Of a stretch of DNA of 36,583 nucleotides, positions 23,551 through 31,781 are shown piece by piece. Origin of the DNA: CAYLLN01 sp036496265 (lineage in GTDB: Bacteria; Planctomycetota; Planctomycetia; Pirellulales; Pirellulaceae). The DNA is taken from the NCBI GenBank assembly GCA_036496265.1, contig DASXLL010000079.1, positions 1-36,583 of the forward strand, written 5' to 3'. The translations under genes were made by a program, and so were the position numbers. The notes beneath the pieces are model-generated. The model did not search any database. It was not told the origin of the DNA and saw nothing but the letters and a program-made list of their open reading frames with translations. Each line of letters starts with the position of its first letter. Positions within the stretch are counted from its first letter, which is position 1.

Positions 23551-26349
23551 CTACTCGTCTTTCCCTTCACCCAATCCCAATCGTGTCAGCCATTTTCTTC
23601 CCTTCGCCGGCTTACCTTTGTCACCCGCCGCGTCGCCCGTATTCGCCGGTAACTGAGCCTTTTCGATTTCCATCGTCCGCATTTTTTCTTCGAGGCCCAG
23701 ACGTTCTCTCGCCAGTTTCGCCCGCTCCAGCGACGAATCGATCTCGGCTTGCTTCAGTTGCTCGCGCAGGCCTTCTTGGAGCCGGGCCAGCGACTCGCGT
23801 TCTTGCCGCACGAGCTCATCGGTGTCCAACAACTGCGCGACAGCCGCCGCGCCGACGGCCATTTCGCCGACTTGCTGCGCCTGCGTTTCGAGCAATCGCC
23901 GCAACTCGGCGACTTCCCGCTCTTTTTCCGCCACCACGTCGTCCGTGATCTTGATCGCGCCTTGCACCGTCAGCTTGTCCGCCTTCTGCTGCGAATTGTT
24001 CTCGTCGAAATCCGTTTCCAGCTCGCTGAGCAGCTTTAGCTTAAGCGCTTCCCACCCTGTGCCGGTCACCTGAGCCGATGCCGCGGCGGTTGCCGTGTGC
24101 TTGGCATTGGACAGCTGCTCGGCCAAGTCGGCGTTTTTCGTCTTCAGCTCCCTCACATCCTGCACGGCCATCTCGAACCGGCGACGCAGGTCCTCGTCCG
24201 CACCGCTGCTGCCGCCTTCAGCCGTCGAACCGGCTTTCTCCGCTGCTGTCAGGCGAGCCGCCAGCGACTCATTCTCTTTCCGCAATGTGTTCAATTCCGC
24301 CGCTGCCGCCGCCGCTTCGCTCGACGATTTCCGCACCGCCTGCTCATCCAGCTTGCGGCTCATCTCGCTTAGCAATGTCTCTTGCTCGCCAAGTCTGGTT
24401 AGCAGTGGCTCGAATCGCTCGCTCAGCAAATTCGTTTCCTGAAGCCGTACTGACAAGGCATTATTTTCTTCTTGCAGAGCGACTAATTGTGCATCCGTCG
24501 CTGCGGTCGCACTCGAACCTTTCCTCGCCGCCTCGTCGTCCAGCTTGGCGCTCATCGCACCCAACATCGCCTCTTGCTCGGCGAGCTTGGTCAGTAACGG
24601 CTCGATTCGCTCGCTCAACACGTTCGTTTCCTGAAGCCGTGCCGACAGGGCTTTGTTCTCGTCCTGCAGCGCGACCAATTGCGCGTCTATCGCTGCGGCG
24701 GCGGTCGAACCCTTCCTGGCTGCCTCGTCGTCCAGCTTGGCGCTCATCGCCCCGAGCATCGCCTCTTGCTCGGCGAGCTTGGCCAAAAGCGGTTCGATTT
24801 GCGCGCTGAGCGCTGCCGTTTCATTTTGCCGCGCTACCAGAGCCTTGTTTTCTTCTTGCAGAGCGACCAATTGTGCATCCGTCGCTGCGGCGGCGCTCGC
24901 ACTCTTCCGAGCCGCCTCTTCGTCCAGCTTGGCGCTCATCGCACCGAGCATCGACTCTTGCTCGGCTAGTCTGGCCACGAGCGGTTCCATTTGCTCGCTT
25001 AGCGCGTGCGTTTCTTTGAGTCGCGCCGCCAGATCTTTGTTCTCTTGTCGCAGAGCAGCCATTTCCGCCGCCGTCTCCGCGGGCAGGCTCGATGTTTTCT
25101 GAGCCACTTGCTTGTCGAGCATGCCGCTCATCTCGCTGAGCATCGCCTCTTGCTCGGCCAGCCTGACCAACAATGGCCTAATTTGTTCGCTGAGCGCCGC
25201 CGTTTCCGCCTGCCGCGCGACCAACGACTTGTTTTCTTCCTTCAGTGCCGCCAATTCCGCTGCCGTTTCCGGCGACTGGCTGGGTTTCTGAGCTGCCTGC
25301 TTATCCAACTTACGGCTCATCTCGCCCAGCATGGCTTCCTGCCCGGCGAGCTTGGCGGTAAGCGGCTCAATTTGCTCACTCAGCTCGTGCGGATCACTTA
25401 ACCGCGCTACCAAAGCCTTGTTTTCCTCGCGGAGCGCCGCCAACTGCGTTTCGAGCTCCGCGGCTGCACCCGATTTCTTCCTCGCCGCCTGCTCATCGAG
25501 CTTGCGGCTCATCTCACCCAGCGTCGCCTCCTGCTCGGCCAGCCTCGCCAGCAGCGGCTCGATTTGCTCGTTTACCGAGTGCGTTTCTTTGAGCCGCGCC
25601 GCCAGAGCTTTATTCTCTTGCCGCAGCGTCGCCATTTCTGCTGCCGTCTCAGCAGGCAGGCTCGACGATTTTTGCGACGCCTGCTGATCCAGCAGGCGGT
25701 TTATCTCGCTTAGTAGTGTTTCATGGTCGGTGAGCTTGGCGAAAAGTGGCTCAAATTTTCCACTCAGCGCTTGCACAGCACCTGCTTTTGACGCCACAGC
25801 CGCCGCCCGCAACCGCTCGAGTTCTGCCTGAGATTCTTGGCGAACTTGCTCGATTTGCTCGGCATGCCGCACCGCCTCCTCGCGGCTGGCTTCTGACTGG
25901 CGGCGATTGAGTTCGAGCTGCTCCTGTAAGCTGACCTGCAACCGCTTGTGCTCAGCCTCCAGTTCGGCTTTCCTTCGCTCCCATTGCCGCTCGTGCTCGT
26001 CCAGCCGCTGCTGCCATTCCTTGAGGGACGTTTCTCGCTCCTTGCTGCCCGTCGCCGACGACGCAGCCGCTTGCTGGGCCGCCGCCAAGTTTGCCGTTGC
26101 TTCGTCCAGCTTGACGGTTAACTGCGAATCGAACTCCTGGAGCCGCTTTCGCTGCTCGCCAATTCGCTCGCGGGTCGCGCGGCGACGATCTTCGACGGAT
26201 TGCGCAAAGGAATCGCGCCAGCTTTCGGCAGATTGGCCTTTGGCTATCGACTGTTCCACGACTTTTCGATCCCACGCGAGGGGCAACGAGGTCGCCGGCG
26301 ACCGGAGGGCCGCGGCGCGGAGCACCACTGTTTCTATAGGTCGCAGCAA
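23551..26349 (-). CDS. Large coiled-coil protein with eight 64-residue repeats
   Basis: A 932-residue, highly charged protein, nearly all predicted coiled coil. Residues about 30-195 are a non-repeated coiled coil. Residues about 197-707 are eight tandem units of 63-64 residues (core EPLLAKLAEQEAMLGAMS, then ENKALVARL). Residues about 710-932 form a C-terminal coiled coil ending in a basic GKPAKGRKWLTRLGLG tail. There is no signal peptide or membrane segment, so it is probably a cytoplasmic filament or scaffold. No family recognised. The start is uncertain: TTG 26347-26349 or GTG 26326-26328; there is no ATG near the N-terminus. It lies 113 bases after the dehydrogenase gene on the same strand. 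Confidence 0.8.
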   Translation of the reverse strand: MLRPIETVVLRAAALRSPATSLPLAWDRKVVEQSIAKGQSAESWRDSFAQSVEDRRRATRERIGEQRKRLQEFDSQLTVKLDEATANLAAAQQAAASSATGSKERETSLKEWQQRLDEHERQWERRKAELEAEHKRLQVSLQEQLELNRRQSEASREEAVRHAEQIEQVRQESQAELERLRAAAVASKAGAVQALSGKFEPLFAKLTDHETLLSEINRLLDQQASQKSSSLPAETAAEMATLRQENKALAARLKETHSVNEQIEPLLARLAEQEATLGEMSRKLDEQAARKKSGAAAELETQLAALREENKALVARLSDPHELSEQIEPLTAKLAGQEAMLGEMSRKLDKQAAQKPSQSPETAAELAALKEENKSLVARQAETAALSEQIRPLLVRLAEQEAMLSEMSGMLDKQVAQKTSSLPAETAAEMAALRQENKDLAARLKETHALSEQMEPLVARLAEQESMLGAMSAKLDEEAARKSASAAAATDAQLVALQEENKALVARQNETAALSAQIEPLLAKLAEQEAMLGAMSAKLDDEAARKGSTAAAAIDAQLVALQDENKALSARLQETNVLSERIEPLLTKLAEQEAMLGAMSAKLDDEAARKGSSATAATDAQLVALQEENNALSVRLQETNLLSERFEPLLTRLGEQETLLSEMSRKLDEQAVRKSSSEAAAAAAELNTLRKENESLAARLTAAEKAGSTAEGGSSGADEDLRRRFEMAVQDVRELKTKNADLAEQLSNAKHTATAAASAQVTGTGWEALKLKLLSELETDFDENNSQQKADKLTVQGAIKITDDVVAEKEREVAELRRLLETQAQQVGEMAVGAAAVAQLLDTDELVRQERESLARLQEGLREQLKQAEIDSSLERAKLARERLGLEEKMRTMEIEKAQLPANTGDAAGDKGKPAKGRKWLTRLGLGEGKDE
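24229..25761 (-). repeat. Eight tandem 192-base intragenic repeats
   Basis: Each unit encodes about 64 residues with conserved EPLLAKLAEQEAML and QENKALVARL cores; unit 3 is one codon shorter. Units 6 and 7 are the most alike, units 1 and 8 the most divergent, as expected if the middle duplicated most recently. Confidence 0.85.
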
Positions 26350-26430
26350 AGGGCAGTCAAAGCGGACTAGCCGACTGTGCGGATTGTGCCGATCGCATCG
26401 AATCGAATTGCGGTTACCGCGTTTACCTGC

Positions 26431-26457
26431 TAACGGCCGCGTCAGAGAACGCCGTTA
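26431..26457. terminator. Weak stem-loop downstream of the dehydrogenase gene
   Basis: TAACGGC and GCCGTTA arms enclose 13 bases, starting just after the dehydrogenase stop codon (minus strand). There is no U-tract, so it is only a candidate terminator. Confidence 0.3.
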
Positions 26458-26462
26458 ACGGA

Positions 26463-27425
26463 TTACGGATTAACGACGTTCTGCGGCTTTCCATTCACGA
26501 ATGCCACGAGATTATCAACCGCCAGGTTCATCAGCCTCGCTCGAGCTTCCTTGGCCGCCCAGGCGATGTGCGGAGTCACAAGGCAATTCTTGGCAGTCAG
26601 CAACGGATTGTTGGCCGCCGGCGGCTCCACGGAGAGCACGTCAACGCCGGCGCCCCCAATCACGCCCGAGTTGAGCGCGTCGGCCAAGTCTTGGTCCACG
26701 ATCAATGGGCCCCGCGAAGTATTGATGAGCAGCGCCGAGGGTTTCATCAACCGCAATCGCTCCTTGTTCATCAGGCCCTGCGTCTCGGGGAATAACGGGC
26801 AGTGCAGCGACACCACGTCGGAGCTATGCAGCAAGTCCTCAAGCGTCGCAAAACGGAATCCCGGATAGGGCGGTGGATTCGTCTGCACACTGTCTTGTGC
26901 GAGAATCGTCATCCCGAAGGCATGCCCCACTTCGGCCACGCGCCGCCCAATCCGCCCGAAGCCCACAATACCCAGCGTTTTTCCTTCCAATTCCGAGAGC
27001 GGAGCTTTCCAGAAGCACCAATCCTTGGATGCCGACCACTCCCCGGCCCTGGCCGCGTCACTGTGCAGCTTGGCGTTGACGGTCAGTTCCAGAATCAAGG
27101 CAAACGCATGCTGCGCCACCGAGGCTGTGCCGTACGTAGGAATGTTGCACACCGGGATGCCGCGTTCCTTGGCAGCTTTCACGTCCACGACGTTGTAGCC
27201 CGTCGCCAGCACGCCGATATAACGGAGGTCCGGCAGTTGCGCGAGCGTTTCGGCGCTGAGTGGCGTCTTGTTCGTCAGAATGAACTCCGCGCCGCGCGCA
27301 CGCTCCAGGATTTGCGCCGACTCGGTCCGATCATGCACTTCGACGGGGGCAATTTTCTGCAAGCCATCCCACGACAAATCGCCGGGATTGAGCGTATAGC
27401 CATCGAGCACAACTATTTTCTTCAT
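26463..27425 (-). CDS. D-isomer-specific 2-hydroxyacid dehydrogenase
   Basis: A 320-residue NAD(P)-dependent dehydrogenase, nearest in style to glycerate dehydrogenase/hydroxypyruvate reductase; substrate not certain. The Rossmann motif is GIVGFGRIGRRVAEV. Catalytic residues are Arg in NTSRGPLIVD, Glu in VDVLSVEPP and His in TPHIAWAA. Length is normal. The start is the ATG at 27423-27425 with AAGG upstream; a longer frame overlaps mtaB. It lies 10 bases after the mtaB stop and is likely in the same operon. Confidence 0.93.
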   Translation of the reverse strand: MKKIVVLDGYTLNPGDLSWDGLQKIAPVEVHDRTESAQILERARGAEFILTNKTPLSAETLAQLPDLRYIGVLATGYNVVDVKAAKERGIPVCNIPTYGTASVAQHAFALILELTVNAKLHSDAARAGEWSASKDWCFWKAPLSELEGKTLGIVGFGRIGRRVAEVGHAFGMTILAQDSVQTNPPPYPGFRFATLEDLLHSSDVVSLHCPLFPETQGLMNKERLRLMKPSALLINTSRGPLIVDQDLADALNSGVIGGAGVDVLSVEPPAANNPLLTAKNCLVTPHIAWAAKEARARLMNLAVDNLVAFVNGKPQNVVNP

Positions 27426-27435
27426 AGCGTGAGCC

Positions 27436-28725
27436 TTAAAGCGGTCCATTCGTAGTTTCCGCAACCAAATGATCGTCTTTCACGGCCGTGGCTCGCGCGC
27501 GAATAAGCGCGCCGGGCTCTATCGCACCAGCCGGCAATTCGACCGGAGCATAGCGACACGACGTGCCTCGCAATAGGCCTGCATTCGCTTCGCTACGGCC
27601 TTCTGGCAGCACGGTCAAGCAGCGGCCGACGAGGGAGGCAAAATAGTCGTCGCGCAGTTTGCGTTCGACTTCAGCTAACCGCGCACACCGCTCGTTTTTG
27701 ATCTGCGGCGGCACAAAATCGCTCATTTCTGCCGCCGGTGTGCCTTTCCGCGCGCTGAACGGAAAGATGTGGATTTTTGAGAAACCGCAGTCGCGGCTGA
27801 CACGGCAGGTGGCTCCAAAATCTTCGTCCGTTTCCCCTGGAAAACCGACAATAATGTCCGTCGTAATCGCCGGCTGATCGAGAGTCTCGCGCACCAGATC
27901 GCAACGATTGACGAACATCTGGCTGCTCCACCGCCGCCGCATCCGCCGCAGCACCGCATCGCTGCCGCTCTGCAAGCAAATATGCAAATGCGGCGCAATC
28001 CGCTCCGGATATTCGGCCATGACCGCGAGCAATTCCCGCGTCACTTCAGTCGCTTCGATGCTCGATAGCCGAATCCGAAAATCGCCAGGCAGCCGGGCGA
28101 TCTCACGCACCAGCGATGACAGCCGCAACCAATCGATTTTCGGCCGGTCGCGATTTTGCTCGATCCCATAGTGCCCCAGGTGAATTCCGGTTAGCACGAT
28201 TTCGCGGTAGCCGCCATCCACCAGTCGCCGCACTTCCTCCAGCACATGCGCCATCGGCCGACTGCCGAAATGCGGCCGCACATACGGAATGATGCAGTAG
28301 CTGCACCGCAGCAAACAGCCGTCCTGCACCTTCACATACGCCCGATGACGGCTGCCGAACCGCGAAATGCCGGTCGGCACATCGATCACGCCAAACCGGC
28401 CCAGCAAATCCGGGATTTCCCGTTTGTCAGTGACAACCTCCGCCACATTCGGCAACTTCGCTAATTCCTCCGGCGCCCGCGTCGCGTAACAGCCCATCAC
28501 AACGATTCGCGCTTCCGGATTTTCCCGCGCCAGCCGCCGAATCGCCTGCCGGCTCTTGCTGTCTCCCTCTGCCGTCACGGTACACGTATTCACGACGCAC
28601 AGATCGGCCGCTTCGCCCTCCTCTGCATCACGAAAGCTCGCGCGCAAAAATCCTTCGCGGACCAGTTCCGTTTCGTACTGATTGACTTTGCAACCGAGCG
28701 TGAGCGTCTTGAGCTTGGCGGGCAT
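27436..28725 (-). CDS. mtaB: tRNA N6-threonylcarbamoyladenosine methylthiotransferase
   Basis: A radical-SAM enzyme that adds a methylthio group to t6A37 of tRNAs reading ANN codons. Length 429 residues. Three N-terminal iron-sulfur cysteines are in TLGCKVNQYE, NTCTVTAEGD and MGCYATRAPE. The radical-SAM cluster CLLRCSYC (CxxxCxxC) follows YVKVQDG. The C-terminal TRAM domain is present (LRGTSCRYAPVELP region). MtaB rather than MiaB is indicated by the GCKVNQYE opening and domain order. The start ATG (28723-28725) shares one base with the stop of the kinase gene (TAATG), so translation is coupled. Confidence 0.93.
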   Translation of the reverse strand: MPAKLKTLTLGCKVNQYETELVREGFLRASFRDAEEGEAADLCVVNTCTVTAEGDSKSRQAIRRLARENPEARIVVMGCYATRAPEELAKLPNVAEVVTDKREIPDLLGRFGVIDVPTGISRFGSRHRAYVKVQDGCLLRCSYCIIPYVRPHFGSRPMAHVLEEVRRLVDGGYREIVLTGIHLGHYGIEQNRDRPKIDWLRLSSLVREIARLPGDFRIRLSSIEATEVTRELLAVMAEYPERIAPHLHICLQSGSDAVLRRMRRRWSSQMFVNRCDLVRETLDQPAITTDIIVGFPGETDEDFGATCRVSRDCGFSKIHIFPFSARKGTPAAEMSDFVPPQIKNERCARLAEVERKLRDDYFASLVGRCLTVLPEGRSEANAGLLRGTSCRYAPVELPAGAIEPGALIRARATAVKDDHLVAETTNGPL

Positions 28726-29630
28726 TAGAAAACCGCACCTTCCAATGCCAACGTGCGCTTCGCAGCCGTGAAGAACAAGCCCTGCCAAGCGTCGAGCAGC
28801 TTGGCAGGTGGTTCGCGGTCATTCGGGTTTAGTTCGAGCATATTGGCAATAAGGTTTGAAATGCCGCGACCCAATGCGCCCCGAATAACTCCGATCGGTT
28901 TCATTTGAATCCGTTCTTTGAACGATTCCGCAGCGATCTGCGGATTTTTGCCGGTGAAGAGTTCGGCTAAAACCAAGCCAAGTTGGAAAAGATCGCTCTT
29001 GGTCGTTGGAGGGGTGCCATCAATCAGGTATTCAACCAGTTCAGGCGTGCGATAGCGATATGGCATGCCCACACCTACACTTTGCTTAAAACTGGGCAAA
29101 TCTTCTTCGGGGCTCGCATGTTGAAGCTTCATCAATCCGAAATCGCCAAGAATGCACGACCGACCTTTGATGAAAATGTTCTGTGGTTTTATGTCGCGGT
29201 GAATAACTGGTGGCTGAAGCGTTTCCAAAAATGCCAGTGCTGACACTATTTGCAGTGAATACGACAACTTTTCAGCAGTCGTTGCTGAATTCGCGCGGAT
29301 GAATTGAAGCAGGGTCTGCGGCAGGTATTCAGCGACCACAAAAGGGTGGTCATAATATGTTCCCTCATCGAAGACAGCCATCACCAATGGATGTCGATGC
29401 TGTTTGAGAAAATCGATTTCTTTGAGAAATGGGTCGCGCCGTTCAGGCTTCGACTGTCGACGAAAGACCTTCATTGCAAAGAAACAGCCCTTGGCCCTTC
29501 CCGAGGTTGCGACTACCAGAAAAGTCGCCGCACTCCCGCCGACGCCTAGCCGCTGCACAGTTCTGTACCAAGCACCGGACTCGCCTTGGACCGATCGCTC
29601 AAACGGCAGGTCGAAATGATCGGTCGGCAT
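28725..29630 (-). CDS. Serine/threonine protein kinase
   Basis: A 301-residue single-domain Hanks-type kinase, with no transmembrane or sensor domain, so cytoplasmic. Features: glycine loop LGVGGSAATF (about 28-37), Lys54 in FAMKVF, Glu71, catalytic loop HRDIKPQN (144-151), DFG (163-165) and an RTPEL segment where APE is usual. The Arg before the catalytic Asp makes it an RD kinase, usually activated by phosphorylation of the activation loop. Upstream, 30 bases away, is a small gene of unknown function; downstream mtaB overlaps by one base. The substrate is unknown. Confidence 0.9.
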   Translation of the reverse strand: MPTDHFDLPFERSVQGESGAWYRTVQRLGVGGSAATFLVVATSGRAKGCFFAMKVFRRQSKPERRDPFLKEIDFLKQHRHPLVMAVFDEGTYYDHPFVVAEYLPQTLLQFIRANSATTAEKLSYSLQIVSALAFLETLQPPVIHRDIKPQNIFIKGRSCILGDFGLMKLQHASPEEDLPSFKQSVGVGMPYRYRTPELVEYLIDGTPPTTKSDLFQLGLVLAELFTGKNPQIAAESFKERIQMKPIGVIRGALGRGISNLIANMLELNPNDREPPAKLLDAWQGLFFTAAKRTLALEGAVF

Positions 29631-29660
29631 TTCCAGGCACCGCCTCCTCGAAGACTGCGA

Positions 29661-29933
29661 TCAAGGACGACGTGCAAAATGAAAAAAGGGCGGTCCTGGA
29701 TTGTCCACATCGTATCCCCAAGCCAACTTTCCATCGCGAAATAGATCGTGCCAGCAGGTAAGCATTTGCTGCTGTGACGGGACGTCTTCCCAACTCAGTT
29801 TCAAATCTTCGAGAGCTTGCCGCAAAATAACTGATTCTTGAGCAAAGCCGGGTCCGCGTTTAGTTGCTTCCTCGGCGATACGCAGCAACACATCGCGAAT
29901 CGTGCTCGTTTCGATTGCCGTTTGTGTAGTCAT
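29661..29933 (-). CDS. Small protein upstream of the kinase, unknown
   Basis: A 90-residue acidic protein (MTTQTAIETSTIRDVLLRIA at the start), largely helical, ending in KLAWGYDVDNPGPPFFHF. This C-terminal pattern resembles small winged-helix-like domains seen beside other genes, but I could not assign a family. The start is the ATG at 29931-29933. It is 30 bases before the kinase and 36 bases after clpS on the same strand, so it may regulate or be phosphorylated by the kinase (inference). Confidence 0.7.
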   Translation of the reverse strand: MTTQTAIETSTIRDVLLRIAEEATKRGPGFAQESVILRQALEDLKLSWEDVPSQQQMLTCWHDLFRDGKLAWGYDVDNPGPPFFHFARRP

Positions 29934-29969
29934 AAATCTCAACTTGCGTTCAAGGACTCAATAGCCAAT

Positions 29970-30335
29970 CTATTCCGGGGCCGCCTCGAGCGTGGCACTC
30001 ATCGACCCCTGGCAGCGGGCAATCTGCTTATCCGGCCCATAGGCTTTAATCTGGTCGCGCTTTAGCTCCGCGACTTCCAGAGCCGTCGTCAGGCAAATGG
30101 CCTTCCCCTGCGTATCGACCGCCTTGGCGATCTGAAAGCCCTTCTCCTTCGGATGGCCGAACAACTTCTGCATCATTTCGACGACATAGTCATACGAATG
30201 ATCGTCGTCATTCCACAGAATGACGTGGTATCGCGGCTGCCGCTTGGGCGGCTTCTTCTTCGGCTTGGCCTTTTGCTGCTCTTCGGGCTCAGCAACGGCC
30301 ACATCGGCTTCCGCCGCAGCTTCATTCGTGCTCAC
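29970..30335 (-). CDS. clpS: ATP-dependent Clp protease adaptor ClpS
   Basis: ClpS binds proteins with destabilising N-terminal residues and delivers them to ClpAP. The 121-residue protein has a charged N-terminal extension (about residues 1-34, Lys/Pro-rich KPKKKPPKRQP) and a ClpS core: YHVILWNDDDHSYDYVVEMM with the NDD motif, FGHPKEKGFQIAKAVDTQG, KAICLTTALEVAELKRDQI. The start is GTG at 30333-30335, supported by a strong AGGAGG four bases upstream. The much longer frame reaching 31172 is only antisense to the M20 peptidase gene. It is divergent from that gene with 63 bases between. Confidence 0.92.
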   Translation of the reverse strand: MSTNEAAAEADVAVAEPEEQQKAKPKKKPPKRQPRYHVILWNDDDHSYDYVVEMMQKLFGHPKEKGFQIAKAVDTQGKAICLTTALEVAELKRDQIKAYGPDKQIARCQGSMSATLEAAPE

Positions 30336-30362
30336 GGTCCCTCCTCTATATCGACCAGACGT

Positions 30363-30368
30363 ATTATA
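30363..30368 (-). promoter_or_regulatory. Possible -10 element for clpS
   Basis: TATAAT on the minus strand, 27 bases upstream of the clpS GTG. No good -35 hexamer at 16-18 bases was found, so this is tentative. Confidence 0.3.
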
Positions 30369-30371
30369 TTG

Positions 30372-30397
30372 TCCGGCAAGCCGGAGGCGTAAGCCGT
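30372..30397. repeat. Short repeat abutting the M20 peptidase start
   Basis: CCGGCAAGCCGGAGGCGTAA, then GCCGTA, contains a GCCGG/CCGGC stem and resembles 'GGAGGCGTAAGCC' elements elsewhere. It ends one base before the ATG at 30399. Confidence 0.6.
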
Positions 30398-30398
30398 A

Positions 30399-31760
30399 AT
30401 GGACGACATTGATACCTATCTCGCCAGCCACAATCAGCAGTTTGAGGACGATCTTTCGGCCTTGCTGCGGATTCCCAGCATCAGTGCCGACAGCGAGCGC
30501 AAGGCTGACGTCCGTAAAGCGGCCGAATGGGTCGCCGGCCAGTTTCGCGGCATGGGCCTTTCGCCGGAATTGATCGAAACCTCCGGCCAGCCGATCGTTT
30601 TTGCCGAAACGCCCAAGGTGCCCGGCAAGCCGACCGTTCTGGTCTATGGCCACTATGACGTGCAGCCGGTCGAGCCGCTGAACGAATGGATCAGCCCGCC
30701 CTTCGAGCCGACGAAGCGCAATGGCAATATCTATGCCCGCGGTGCGACGGATGATAAAGGCCAGATGCTGACACACGTCTTCAGCACTGCCGCCTGGCTC
30801 AACACTCGCCACAAATTGCCGCTGCAACTCAAGTTCGCCATCGAAGGCGAAGAAGAAGTCGGCAGCAAAGGCATCAACCAATATTTGGCAACGCCTGCTG
30901 CTCACGAGAAGTTGAAATGCGACGTAGTGGTGATCAGCGACTGTTCGCAGTACGGACCCGGGCAACCGGCAATCACCTACGGCCTCCGAGGCGGCATGTG
31001 GTTTCAACTGCGGGTCCTGGGTCCCAAGCAGGATTTGCACAGCGGCACGTTCGGCGGAGCGGTGGCAAATCCGATCAACGCGATCTGCAAGCTGCTGGCC
31101 TCCCTGATCGACGAGCACGGCCGCGTGCAAGTTCCCGGCTTCTATGACGACGTTCTCGCTATTTCCGAACAAGAGCGAAAGGCCTTTGCCGCGTTGCCAT
31201 TCTCAGAAGACCAGTTCAAAAAACAGCTCGGCGTGAAAGCGTTAGTCGGAGAAGAAGGCTTTTCGACACTTGAGCGGCGTTGGGTTCGGCCGACGTTCGA
31301 CGTGCTGGGGATTTGGGGCGGTCAGCAGGTCCCCAAATCCGCAGTCGTCGCTCGCGCCGGCGCGAACGTCAGTTTCCGTCTCGTTCCCAATCAAGACCCC
31401 AAGAAAATCGCCGCCGCAACCAAAAAGTTCTTGGTGGCGCGGTGCCCGCCCGGTATCGAGCTCGAAATGGAAGTCCTGTCAGGTTCCAAAGCCGTCGTCG
31501 TCCCGCTCGATAGCCCGTACGTGCGAGCGGCAGCACACGTGATTGAACGAGCCTTCGGCAAAGCGCCCGTTTACATGCGCGAAGGTGGCTCGATTCCGAT
31601 CGTGCTGAACTTCAAGGAAGAACTCGGCGCAGACACGCTCCTCCTCGGCTGGGGTCTCGACGACGACAATACACACAGCCCCAACGAAAAATTCAACCTC
31701 GCCGATTTCCACCGTGGAATCAAAGCGAGTGCTTATTTGTGGAATGAACTAGCCCAATAA
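30399..31760 (+). CDS. M20-family dipeptidase/metallopeptidase
   Basis: A 453-residue dinuclear zinc peptidase of the M20A/C type, probably cleaving dipeptides or short peptides in the cytoplasm. Zinc and catalytic residues are in GHYDVQPVEP (His and Asp), RGATDDKGQ (bridging Asp), EGEEEVGS (general base Glu and a ligand) and, at the C-terminus, NTHSPNEKF (His). A dimerisation lid domain (about 205-330) is present. There is no signal peptide. The ATG at 30399 follows a repeat, so no Shine-Dalgarno is visible. serS starts 21 bases after its stop. Near clpS, but a functional link is only a guess. Confidence 0.9.
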   Translation: MDDIDTYLASHNQQFEDDLSALLRIPSISADSERKADVRKAAEWVAGQFRGMGLSPELIETSGQPIVFAETPKVPGKPTVLVYGHYDVQPVEPLNEWISPPFEPTKRNGNIYARGATDDKGQMLTHVFSTAAWLNTRHKLPLQLKFAIEGEEEVGSKGINQYLATPAAHEKLKCDVVVISDCSQYGPGQPAITYGLRGGMWFQLRVLGPKQDLHSGTFGGAVANPINAICKLLASLIDEHGRVQVPGFYDDVLAISEQERKAFAALPFSEDQFKKQLGVKALVGEEGFSTLERRWVRPTFDVLGIWGGQQVPKSAVVARAGANVSFRLVPNQDPKKIAAATKKFLVARCPPGIELEMEVLSGSKAVVVPLDSPYVRAAAHVIERAFGKAPVYMREGGSIPIVLNFKEELGADTLLLGWGLDDDNTHSPNEKFNLADFHRGIKASAYLWNELAQ

Positions 31761-31781
31761 ATCCCGTAGCTACACAGATAA

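Noticed and set aside
24229..25761. CRISPR array
   Set aside because: The regular 192-base units are coding repeats with no short identical repeat plus unique spacer pattern.
29970..31172. 400-codon frame that includes ClpS
   Set aside because: The upstream 279 codons are antisense to the M20 peptidase gene; the GTG at 30335 with AGGAGG is the real ClpS start.
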